DNA from: Phoronis australis
Lineage: Eukaryota > Phoronida > Phoronidae
Direction of reading: 5' to 3'
DNA: 51,461 nt
Assembly (NCBI GenBank): GCA_002633005.1
Contig: NMRA01000085.1
Span: forward strand, 297,915-349,375
Every line of letters starts with the position of its first letter. Within the stretch, counting starts at the first letter, position 1. Both the position numbers and the translations under genes were made by a program. Below the pieces are notes generated by a model. The model saw only the letters and a program-made list of their open reading frames with translations. It was not told the DNA's origin and ran no database searches. Positions 19,862 to 30,195 of the stretch are shown here, one piece after another.

Positions 19862-20019
19862 CAGGGGCGGATCCAGGATATTTAGTTGGGGGGGGGGCAG
19901 GCAGAGTATTAGCCAGGGTTTTGTCTGTCAGACTTTCGCAACCCCGAACTGCCAAATGGAATTTGGGAGAATTTTAGTGGGGGCATTGCCTGCTTGGCCC
20001 CCCTCTAAATCCGACACTG
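19862..20019 (+). mobile_element. GGCGGATCC/TCCGCCACTG MITE, copy with GTTGG duplication
   Basis: Ends CAGGGGCGGATCCAGG and AAATCCGACACTG, same interior as the copies at 15188 and 16194. Perfect 5-bp flanks GTTGG (19857-19861 and 20020-20024). Confidence 0.8.
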
Positions 20020-21714
20020 GTTGGTACTAAAATATATTAAAATATTCCCCACGTTTCTAGCGATGCGCTCTTTGTCAAGTGTATGATACAGAATGCCGAA
20101 TAGATGGATAAAAATAGAATCACACAGGTGACAGCATGCTGGTATATGATAGGCAGCATGACCAATATCAGTCATTACAAGTATCAGTGGGTACGCATGA
20201 CAGCATGATTAGAGAAAGGTCTAAACAGAAACGGGTACATAGCTACTGGAATCTATTCACTGCAGACTTGTACTGAGATAGAATCCATATGTCTCTGTTT
20301 GGGGCTCTGGCGTGAGTGTTGAATTTGGCGATGAACTCGGCCTCGCACCTTCTCCGTGAGTAGTGGATGTCCGGCAGCCCACCTTGGACTGCCAGTGCAC
20401 TGAGGTCACTGGTAGTATGGCTTGCGAGATTGAAATGATGTTGTGCAGGATAGTATGTCTATTTTTACTATTTTCTAATCTTATCCGACGGTAACTGCAC
20501 GGCATTCAAGAACCTATGTGATTAACATATATAAGGTTCTAGAATTTTCTAGAGTCTGAGACAGTTATTTAACACAAATATACTAGAATCTTCTACAATG
20601 CTCCCTTCTATTCTATTGTAAACAAATTACATCATCATTGACCCGACCCAATGGGTCATGGCAATCAAGTGATATCTGCTAGTAAACAAGCAGAACAGCA
20701 AAATAAAACCTATTAAACTAAGACCAGTGACAGTCTACGCCTGAAAATTGTAATAAAACAAAAAACATAATCATTTCAAATTACTCATATCTCATTGGAA
20801 TAGCTGACTTTCGAAATAGCCGCGCCATATTGAAATTTACTAACCAACCAACTAAAGGACGATCAGGTTTCTGGTGGACAGACGTTCAGCGCCACCTACA
20901 TTTCCATTGTATTTGCGGACAGGTTACTTTAACTTACTGGTATAACTGGCGTTTCAACACCTTTCCTGCTATTATAATACCGCAGTGGCGGATCTACGTT
21001 TTCAGCAAGGGGGGTTTAGGATTCCAGTCAAAGTCGAATCCTAGGCGCGTGGCGCCGAGCGGGGGGAGGTCGGGAGGGGGTTTCCCTCCCGTGTAAGATA
21101 TTTTTTTGTTTTTGTATCCAAATAGTGAAATTTCCATGCATCCTGGTAAGTTTCTGGCACTTAACATGTCCCTGGAGTTTTTCTTATGATAGTTAAAAAC
21201 CCTTCTCGCTTTCGTCACATGAACTTGGCACGTAAGTTTCATGAAACCATATTGTGCACATCTGGGTATGAGTCACGCCACCAGCAAAAATTTTTGTTGG
21301 AACATCTGCTTACACACACCTTTTTAGCATACGAAAAGTCGTATACGAAAAAGTGTGGTGTGTATACAGGGGTTAAGACAATTTCCAAATATTCAAGAGC
21401 ATAATTAAGGAGCACCGACGGGGCGTAAAAACTTGAATATCAGATGATCGCGTAACAGCAGCCTCAAGTTGTTTAAGAACGAAGACCTGTGCTGTTAGTC
21501 CGGAAATAAACATGTGTTCTGTCTCGTTACGAGAAAAACTGGCGAACGATGGTGCTCTCAACTCATAGTCTATTATCAAAAGCGACAATAAATAATTAGG
21601 TATCACTTTATTAAGCTGAATCACGTTGACAACAATTGAAAAACGTCAAATCTATCACGAAACAAATCATCTGAAAACAGTTTCTCGAAACCGAAACATC
21701 CTGTGCATAGTGGT
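20020..21714. other. Spacer; one isolated MITE-type end
   Basis: No gene recognised. At 20983 the string CAGTGGCGGATCTACG begins a G-rich stretch (to about 21095) that looks like the left part of another GGCGGATC element, but its right end cannot be fixed. Confidence 0.4.
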
Positions 21715-21990
21715 GAAAAGATACACTGGAATAGTTTGCAGAGGGACCAGATGTACACTGAGAGTACACAAAAAGCTGACCTGGTCCGTCAGGAGACCAA
21801 GAGTACACCTGTGCTTATTATCCCTATACAAATAGTCGATCTGTCGCGGGACCAAACAGTACTGGCTGAGATAGATAGTTTTACAAAGCACACTTTGGTA
21901 AAAAAATCACAAGACTAGTTCGCCGAGGGACCAGAAGTACACTGAAATTCAACTGGCCTGGTCCGTCGCGAGACCTAAAGTGTACTATGC
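21715..21990. repeat. Degenerate GGTC-CGTCGCGA-GACC repeat cluster
   Basis: Four or five partial units contain GGGACCAGA, GTACACTGA, CTGGTCCGTC and (G)CGAGACC, spaced 40-90 bp. The unit core GGTCCGTCGCGAGACC is an imperfect dyad. ORFs across it on both strands are by-products of the repetition. Confidence 0.5.
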
Positions 21991-23104
21991 AAAAAATTTT
22001 GAATTGAAAACTTCCCCAGTGGTTACTCATACGTTAGTCCTATCCTTCTGTTGTCTAGACTTCCGAAGAATTTGTATATCGGATCCAATGATTTGCTCGC
22101 ACATATCTTCGATGTTTGTTCCCAACGCTTGCGCTTCGTCAACGGCTGTCTCAATGAGCTTGTAAGCCTCTACAATGTCAGCATCTCGTTTCGCAGCTCA
22201 GTTGACACTAAGACCATTGAGGTTGCCAAGTTCATTCGAAAGACTTACATGCGCAACTAAATTTGATCCGTTCATCATGGACTACTATTTGCATCTCTGG
22301 CAATTTTCGAAATAAACGTCCCAATGTCTGAACACTTGAAACCCGAAGTACTAATATCAAATAAATGCCCATGGGCATGAGCGTTTCATCGGGTGAGCCT
22401 TTCTGCGGAAATTCCCAGTATAGAAGACGGCAGTGTGCTTATTGCAGGTAGACAGACGGTAGGCGTTGAGGTCGGAACTAGGGATCCTTGGGAGGCCTAT
22501 TTAACATCGCACGAGTCCCGCAAGACTTTGTTGTGAAAGAACAGCCTCCCCGCAATTTCTGGTACTGTACACTTTTCGCGAATGCGGTCACTTTCTCAAT
22601 GTGAGTGCCCCCTTGGTCATTCCTTGTATAGACACAACTTGTTATAGAGTATGTCTTCAAACGGACTCGCAACCAGACCACGGCGCCCGCTACAATAGCA
22701 ATTCTTCGGAAACAGATTTTTTTCAAAAATATTACATGTACATGCACACAATATTACATGTACATGTACACTGTATGATATTGCGCAAGACAACTTTACT
22801 ATACATCAGTTACAAACGTGTGGAGTGTAATAGAATGACACGGCATAACAGATGAGGTAAAAACGTTGCACGTCAATTCTCCTGAATATCAGGGTTGCGG
22901 TACCGCAGTATTTCCCCTAATCAAATCAAAACATATCTTAGAGTAAAGAAGCTAGTTACCTAAAGAAATCAGCTATAGAACTGCTCTTTCAGCGGTGAAT
23001 CCATCTAAAATGCTTAGCTACTTCAGAAGTGTCGACAGAAGCGCGCGCACAATAAATCCCCGCGCGTTTTGCCGATGAGCCACAAAGACTCAACAATTCA
23101 CAAT
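21991..23104. other. Spacer without supported genes
   Basis: No recognisable coding region. A duplicated ATTACATGTACATG string occurs at 22732-22766. ORFs overlap on both strands without domain signal. Confidence 0.5.
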
Positions 23105-23289
23105 GCAAAAAACTATATTTTCAGAGTGAACCCCCCGCTCAATTTTTTTCCAAGTTGGTTTATTTGGGGTTTACACACGCTGGCGGTGCCGTTTTTGCTT
23201 TGCTGGAGACGCTTTTGTTTTTTTTTAATTTTTGGGTCCTGGCCCGAGGGGCGTTTAAACCCCCTGAACCCCCCGTAGATCCGCCACTG
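23105..23289 (-). mobile_element. GGCGGATC-type MITE fragment
   Basis: On the minus strand it starts CAGTGGCGGATCTACGG and continues GGGGTTCAGGGGG. The far end is uncertain; GGGGGGTTCAC at about 23125 may be close to it. No flanking duplication can be read. Confidence 0.45.
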
Positions 23290-25689
23290 ATACCTGCAAA
23301 TTTCCACTACTGCCTGCACGGTGAGATGTACCAATGACCTACGTAAAAGGCAAACCTTTGAAATATCAATTGATGAGCAAGAACGTATGTTCCATGCATT
23401 TCCCATTGCGAAGACAAAGGCATGGTTGCCGCTGACAAAGCGGGGGATTTCGATCCCAGTCGGTGTCAAAAAGCTAAAATTGATTAGTGACGTTAAACTG
23501 ATCGAGCAATGAGCGTGGCTGACAGTGCTGCTCTACTTTTATATTTACAAACCACTATGTTTTAATTGAATTTCAACCCACCAAAGACAGGATCAACGGG
23601 AAGTCACTTTCTTGCTCTCATTAAGCTAATGAGCGTCAATATGAAAAGTCATCTAATTACCGCACGTTCTCACAACTTCCCAGAGTGTGCTAATACATCC
23701 ATGGAAACTAGGAGCAACAATTTTTATCTAGTACTGCACAGATATTATGATTTTTGAAAATATCTATGTAACATAGCTAGCCTTGGTACAAAGCCACGTG
23801 TTGGTGCCTGACTTCCTACAACATGCCACGCAACTTGAACGACATCTCAGATTAGGTGAAGTGTCGGACGCACCGTTTATTTGTAAAAAAGTACTTTGAA
23901 ATATAATTGAACATTTAAGGTACTCTGAGAGCTAAGGTGTTTACAGGAAATTGCGACCTAATACCGTGTAGACAATTAAGAGTTTTACCTGAAGGAAGAC
24001 GAGGCGGTTTAATATCCTGTTTGTAGCTGCTTCTGTGCCCTTGCATCTATTGACTTGCACAGGGTTACCCAACATCTCACAACAAACATTTGGAAAAATG
24101 TTTTCATTTCAAATGGTTTGAACAGCATCTGCTGCTTTCCGTAACACCGGTGCATACATGTACGAAGCTTTTTGATACCCGTTGATACAAAATCTTCTTA
24201 CTTTGAAACTCAAAATTTGAAAGAAAAAAATAAGGCGAGAATTGTTGCCAAAGGGTCGCCAATTTCCTCACTCATTGATAATTTTTGGCTTAAGAATATC
24301 TTAACTAGGTAATGAAATTTTCGAGAATTAATGGAAACGTATACCAAGACCTTTCATACATGTAAGACTTGGAAATAGGCCTAGGTTTAAGAACACCATT
24401 ACTTTTGCGATATCTTGTCAGTACATGCACAAAACTAATCAGGCGTTGATAAAAAGTAATCGGCTGTGCTGAGAAATAACAAAGTATATAAAAAGCTCTC
24501 ACAGCAAAAAATCAAAGGAGTTACCGAGAGCCGTTCGACAGAGATCCGTCATCTTGTTTACTCTGGGAATGTCCACCAGGTGTCGTTACATTAAATGTAA
24601 GGGCTGCTCTCAGCAGACTACATTGGCGAGCCTAATCACTCCTTGGCAACCTATACCTTTATTTACATTAAGACATAATACAATGATTAATAAATTACAA
24701 ATTAAATTAGGAGGCCTTTTAAAGGTTTTCGACTTCTAACAAGAAGGCGCCCCTTACATAAATAAACAAATGAAAATTTGAAAAAAATCAATATCAATAA
24801 GTATAATAGCCAAAATGGAAAAAAATTGTGAGATATACTTAAAAAAACGAGGTGAAGTAGTGCTGAACGGCCGACGCGTTAGAAATCTGGAATTGGAGTG
24901 ACACACCTCTGGGGCTTTGGGAAAAACAAATTTCTAGATATAGTTGGAAATACGGCAGATTGGATCGTAGTTGAAATTGGTTAAAAATTGGAGAATGGTT
25001 GCAAAGAGTGCAGCGAGACAACAGGGGGCACTCCAAGTGAAGCCTGATCAAATTCGGGGATCTGGCATCCGAGATGATTCTAGATTAGGGGTCGAAATTA
25101 TCGACGAGGATGCTAGCTGATGACAGCACTTGGAGAGGCAACAGAAAACATCTGTGTTTCAGGTACTTTTTATTGGATGGGTCTACTTAAGAAATTGTAA
25201 CTGTAAAAATACTTAGGAATCTGATTATTGAGTACATACATATATAAAACATTATCACACATACGTGCTGATACAGGCGTGTGATAAAGGAGGTATCAAA
25301 CAGTATGATACGAAAGAACTACAATTCCGTATTCACATAACCCATATTAGACCAAAACTTAAAAGTCAAAGGTCAGGTCTGATGGGTGCAACCGAAAGTG
25401 ACATCATCGGCAAACCAGAAGAATGTGACAAACAGTATGCTTGAAAGCTTCCTTCCGACAACACCCGTCTTATCAATAATTTCTAGCTGCAAGATAGGCT
25501 GCCGCGAATTTCTTTAGATTATTGATATACAGATAATTGTTTTATTTCCTTATAACAATACAGTACACAGGACACAAGTCAAAGCTGTTATTGACTTTAG
25601 ATGACCCATGAATTACGCAAACAGATTGTTAATACAGATGAATGTCCCTATTTTTAACCTGGTTCGTGATACCGAATTGATGTCCTATT
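23290..25689. other. AT-rich spacer
   Basis: Nothing recognisable on either strand beyond short ORFs. Confidence 0.5.
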
Positions 25690-25845
25690 CAGTGCTGTAG
25701 TGGGGCGTAGGCGCTGGTAGGCGCAGCGAACCACCTTTTGGTATTTGAACGTAGCGCCTACGCACCGTAACTTCCGTTCAGTGCTTAAGGTGATACGGTG
25801 GGCTTTGGGCGCATACTTACCTCTAATTTTACCACTACAGCACTG
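25690..25845. mobile_element. hAT-type MITE with 8-bp target duplication
   Basis: Perfect 14-bp terminal inverted repeats CAGTGCTGTAGTGG and CCACTACAGCACTG enclose 128 bp containing GGCGTAGGCGC and its partial inverse. The 8-bp flanks GTCCTATT (25682-25689) and GTCTTATT (25846-25853) differ at one base. CAG-starting ends with 8-bp duplications are the hAT signature. No ORF. Confidence 0.85.
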
Positions 25846-25999
25846 GTCTTATTGTAGTTTAGTGCAGAGGTCCTCAATTAATGCTTGACATCTGACATTA
25901 GTGATGACTTACATGTATTGGGGATGGGTTTACGTTTTGCCACTTCAATTCTCCTAAATTCTCCGTGTTGATTATTGTTGCAGCTAAATATTTTAATTA

Positions 26000-26896
26000 C
26001 GCCACGACCAAGTTTGTCGCTATATGTGCTCTGTCGTCTGCTGCAACTTTCTGCGGCTGAGTTGCACTACGTCTGTGCCTTTAGCAGACACGATAGAAAT
26101 ATTCCACAGAAGGTTTTTTGAACAAACGAGCTCATGCTGCAATAAAGGACAAAATTTAACAGGTAGCTGACTGCAGCGACATCTTCGGCGAAGGAAAGCG
26201 GGTCAAGTGTGGCGCTGCCGAGTTGATCTGATAGAACAGTCACGGAAAAAAACGACCCTGTAGGAATTTCTGCGCAAAGTGTAACAACACTGACTGCTAC
26301 CAGCGTGGTTGTTGTGCGGGTGTTGACAGAGTCCAAAGTTCGCTCTTTCGAGTTACTTCACAGAGCTGAACTTGTCATTTTTGCGCGTCTTGTTTGGCTG
26401 ATGTGTATGTTGTAAACGAGGGCGATGTTAAGAACTAGTACAATAATGTCTGGAAAATAGTTTTAAAAGACTGCTCGAACAAGGAAATATGCTGAAAAAT
26501 ATCTCGTTGGATCAGTCATCCAAGACTCGTACACTTCGTTGCACCCAGTCACAAGAACAGAGTCATTTGTTTTCGACGGAATTACGACATGCGAGTCCAC
26601 AAATCTCATGAAGTCAACAGAGATTCCCAGGAAGTAGGTTAAACCTATCATGATACCAGTTTTCTTGAATGTTTGTTACTGTGTACATCATGAAGGGTTT
26701 TCGCACAAGGTATAGACGCTGAGCAGCCATGATAACCGTAAGCCAAGCATAAATTGTACGCGTTGTGGCGGGAGTGTGCGTAAGTGTAAATTTAAACGCT
26801 GTGCACCATTCGTAGGGAACCCTTTCGATGTTGTCGAAGGTGAATATTATGTATACATCGAAACTGGCAGGATGACCAAGGCTGTGATTAAGTCAT
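26000..26896 (-). pseudogene. Truncated GPCR pseudogene, copy of the receptor at 37708-38853
   Basis: Nucleotide similarity to the intact receptor starts in its 3' flank (ACCAAGTTTGTCGC against ACCAAATTTATCAC) and runs to about 26896, inside the second transmembrane segment. Frames 26336-26067 and 26651-26463 encode matching stretches: C-A-E-I-P, L-N-F-V-L-Y-C-S-M-S-S and V-I-P-S-K-T-N-D-S. They are in different frames, separated by indels, and the first 80-odd codons are missing. It has no initiator and cannot give a receptor. It probably arose by partial genomic duplication, since the 3' flank is included; a retrocopy cannot be excluded because the source coding region lacks introns. Confidence 0.9.
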
Positions 26897-26907
26897 TGTG
26901 TTAAGAA

Positions 26908-27035
26908 ATGTTTGTAACTTTTCTTTGAACCTATGATCTTTCATATTTGAAAAAAAATATGTGCTGCTGTTCTACCAAAAAAACTTGAACTTTTGCGTAA
27001 GTTTTTGTGGTCGTTCACTGACTAATCTGCAGCTA
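26908..27035. repeat. Short repeat shared with 2061-2175
   Basis: CTTTGAACCTAT, an A-run, TTTGCGTAAGTTTTT and CACTGACTAAT match the stretch next to transposon copy 1. It begins about 10 bp past the 5' break of the GPCR pseudogene. Confidence 0.5.
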
Positions 27036-27344
27036 CCAGGCTGTGGCGTAGTTTTGTCATATCCAACTTCAGTGTTGACCTACTTTGAATACACTTCTAG
27101 TTTAAGTCGCGAGGCCTTTAGTGTCTTTGTTTTATACTCGGTTCGTTAAAGTTGTCCATATCTGAACATTCGTTTATAAGTAAACGCTACATGGTGTAAG
27201 GATGAAACGGTAAGTACTATTCCGTTCGAGTGACAGTCTATTTACTAAGATGCATGTGATTTATATTTAGAATTTCAACGATTTCGACAACATGTTGTCT
27301 ATATTCTGCAGGGTCCGTTAGCCGGCCAGGATGCAGTGGTTTGA

Positions 27345-28480
27345 TTGAAATGTGAATTGGCAAGGAAGGGCGCGCAGTCTTTAAATAAAACTTCTACTTC
27401 AGTAGACAATACTCACAAAAAGTTCCGTGGAAGATCCTTGAGAAGTTTGAACTGTATATTCGTCCGAAGAAAACAAACAGTTTGCCCTCTTCAAAGTACA
27501 TGCTTGAAAGCAGAGAGAAGGCGAGACATTTGATACCGTTGTAAAGAACTATGCTTCGACTCCAAGGACTTGAATAAGGCTGTTAAAGGAAAACATCACC
27601 TCATAAAAACCATCGAAGATGTTGCTCTCCGTATCCCAGGTGGCAAAGTATTTTCAGTCCTGGACGCCAAGTATGGATCCTTACAGATTAGATTGGTTGA
27701 GGAATCGTCGTATCTCCGTTCAACACCCCCGATACGCCGATACAGATGGCTTCAACTTCCCTTTGGCATCAATTGTGAGCCTGGAATTCATCAACGTATC
27801 ATGGATGATATGATATCCGGGAAAAATTACGCATTCACCATCATCGACGACATACTTATAGCAGGTCAGGATATGGAACACCATGACAAAATTCTCCGGG
27901 AGTTGATAGAGAGAGCCATGCTCTTCATTTTGAAGCTCAACTGCAACAAGTGTCGAGTCCGTCAACCTAGTGTACCGTAAAAGGAACACCTCGTAACTGA
28001 GTGTGGTTTGTTGCCAGATCCAGCTGAAGCGCTGTAGTCAACATGCCACCGACAAAGAAGTGTGAGACGGGATGGTACAGTGCATACCGAATCTCAGCCA
28101 AGTGAATGTCCCGCTCACAGTACCCTTGAAGTCAGACGTCCAATTCCAATTGAGACATACTCAAGAGAAGAGTTTCAACGAACTCAAGAGCTATGCAGCA
28201 GCATACTTTGACGTTAAAAAAGACATACAGATTGAATGTGACTCCAGCGAGAATTGCATTGGTGCGATCATCATGTAAGACGACAAGGACATTGCCTACG
28301 CCTCTCGAGCAGAAAAAGAAAAATGCTGTCTATCGTATTCACCTGTGCTAAGTTCCATTGTTTCATCTTTGCAAAGCCAGTCACCGTCTGCAATGACCAC
28401 AAACCAATTGACATACTATTCACCAAGCCACTACTGTCACGTGGTGTCAGCTCCATTCTGTATACGCTTAACCCTCTTCA
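27345..28480 (+). pseudogene. Ty3/Gypsy-type pol fragment (reverse transcriptase and RNase H), broken
   Basis: From about 27550 the plus strand reads D-x-K-D-L-N-K-A-V (RT block 1), then F-S-V-L-D-A (D of the first catalytic block), R-Y-R-W-L-Q-L-P-F-G-I, and I-D-D-I-L-I-A-G, the Y/F-x-D-D box with the DD intact. A stop at about 27978 ends this frame. Remnants of the connection and RNase H follow in other frames: K-S-F-N-E-L-K, Y-F-D-V-K-K, E-C-D-S-S-E-N, then after a shift F-H-C-F-I-F-A-K-P-V-T and D-H-K-P. No LTR, protease or integrase is seen. It belongs to a Ty3/Gypsy lineage common in marine invertebrates and is dead. Confidence 0.85.
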
Positions 28481-28912
28481 CTAGCAGTGACTTTTACATG
28501 ATGAATTGCCAATCACCAATTTTCACGGGTATTTACAGCCACTTTTCAATACTATTGGGGGTTTGTTTTGCCCAAAAAATTAAATACTAGTATTAAACTT
28601 TTGCCTACTTGCGCTATTTAAATCCAAGCTTTTCATGACATGAATAATTTTGGATAGCGCAAGTTTTAAATACATTTATTCTGTTTGATAAGGTAACATT
28701 CCGGCTGTTCCACACATCACGAGACTTTTTAAGATTCTTGATGAGTAGATCAAAATTTAAAAAGTCATTTTCTTGTTTGTTGTGGCTGAAAAATATTATC
28801 AGAATTTGAATGAGTTTGCAGGTCCATTCAAATCCATATAACAGGTCAGAACATCTATTCTCATTACCTACATTGTAAATACAATCCTTCGCATTTCCTT
28901 AAAGATAATCTC
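28481..28912. other. Spacer after the Gypsy fragment
   Basis: AT-rich, without recognised features. Confidence 0.4.
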
Positions 28913-29157
28913 ACTGTTCCAAGAAAGGGATTTAAGTTCATTTTTTACTTAAGTCTCAGATTTGTCTCAAATTCCAAACTTTGAAACTCCCACATATGAT
29001 AGGTTTGTCAAAATTAAGACAAAATTCAAGTAAAAAACCTAAGTCTAAATTTAGATCTCTTTCTTGAAACAGACTTGAGACAAATTTATGTTTTGTCTTA
29101 AAATTGATTGAAATTTAAGATTTGTCTTAGCTCAGTCAGTTTTCTTGGAACGGGCTC
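28913..29157. mobile_element. MITE with GTTCCAAGAAA terminal inverted repeats
   Basis: The left end ACTGTTCCAAGAAA faces TTTCTTGGAACGGGCT on the right. Between them, AAGTCTCAGATTTGTCTC-type motifs and their inverses (GACTTGAGACAAAT, AAGATTTGTCTTA) recur so that much of the element can fold. About 245 bp; no ORF; no clear target duplication. Confidence 0.6.
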
Positions 29158-29454
29158 CAGACAACAACTCAAAATGTAAAAAGTTTAGATAAATTTCTCC
29201 TGAATCTTTGTCTTGTAAAAATAAAGTGGTGTCGGCATATCGAAGTATTTTTATTTCAGTTTTCTCAGCACTGATGCCTTTGATTAAATTACAGTTTTGT
29301 AATTTGCCTTAACTTCAACAGCCAAACACAGCAAAGGCTCCGACAAAAAAATCACCCTATCTTACACCTTTTCCATATAGGACAATAATTCGTATAGAAG
29401 CCATTTTTGACAACACATGCTGATCGCTTGGTATAAATTGTCTTCAACCCCACT

Positions 29455-30195
29455 GTGAAAACCGGTACAAATTTGTTCATTCCTTCAGAGGTTCTAGCTG
29501 GATCCCAACAGCCACACAATGTACCCCATCAACCCAAACTACCTTGGATCACTATCGTTTTGTCACCGTTGATCCCAACAATATTTTGCATGCTGCAGAT
29601 CGGGACAAGTTCCACGGCCTGCATCGCGAATTCGCTCACGTATTTGTTCCGCAATACTCCGGGTACAACAGCGCCACAGGCCCGTTTGAGGCAGTTGTCA
29701 ACATGGGTCCTACGCAACCTCCACAGACAAAAGGTCGCCTCCCACAATACTCAAAGGACAAGCTCCTGGAATTGCAACAAAAATTGAACGAACAAGAGCT
29801 ACTGGGAGTATTCTCCCGTCCAGAAGATGTTGGTATTACGGCAGAATATCGCAATCCTTCGTTTCTAGCCAAAAAATCCCACAGAGGTTTTCGTTTAGTT
29901 ACAGCATTTGCCAACCATCTCCGATGCCTGACGTAGATTTCGTGCTTCGGAAGATTGGAAGTTCATCATCAAGACTGATCTTACGAGTGCCTTATATCAA
30001 ATTCTTTTATCACGAGATTCCATGAAATATTGTGGCGTATCCACACCATTCCGAGGTATCCGTGTCTATGCACGTTGCGCCATGGGTATGACCGGTTTGG
30101 AAACCGCTTTGGAAGAGTTGACGTGACGTGCATTGGGTGAGATTTTGGAAGAAGGGGCCATCATCAAGCTTGCCAATGACCTCTGTGTAACGGGG
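29455..30195 (+). pseudogene. Second LTR-retrotransposon pol fragment (RT), broken
   Basis: Frame 29544-29936 encodes the approach to the RT domain: G-P-F-E-A-V-V-N-M-G-P, K-G-R-L-P-Q-Y, E-L-Q-Q-K-L-N-E-Q-E-L-L-G-V-F and N-P-S-F-L. After a deletion near 29920, another frame continues [21 protein letters not shown] and C-A-M-G-M. A TGA near 30123 breaks it, and the catalytic box reads L-A-N-D-L where A-D-D is expected. RT similarity stops at about 30195. It differs in lineage from the fragment at 27345 and lies in the same orientation about 1 kb away. Confidence 0.8.

Noticed and set aside
21715-21990. CRISPR-like array
   Set aside because: Units are degenerate and unevenly spaced, and the genome is eukaryotic.
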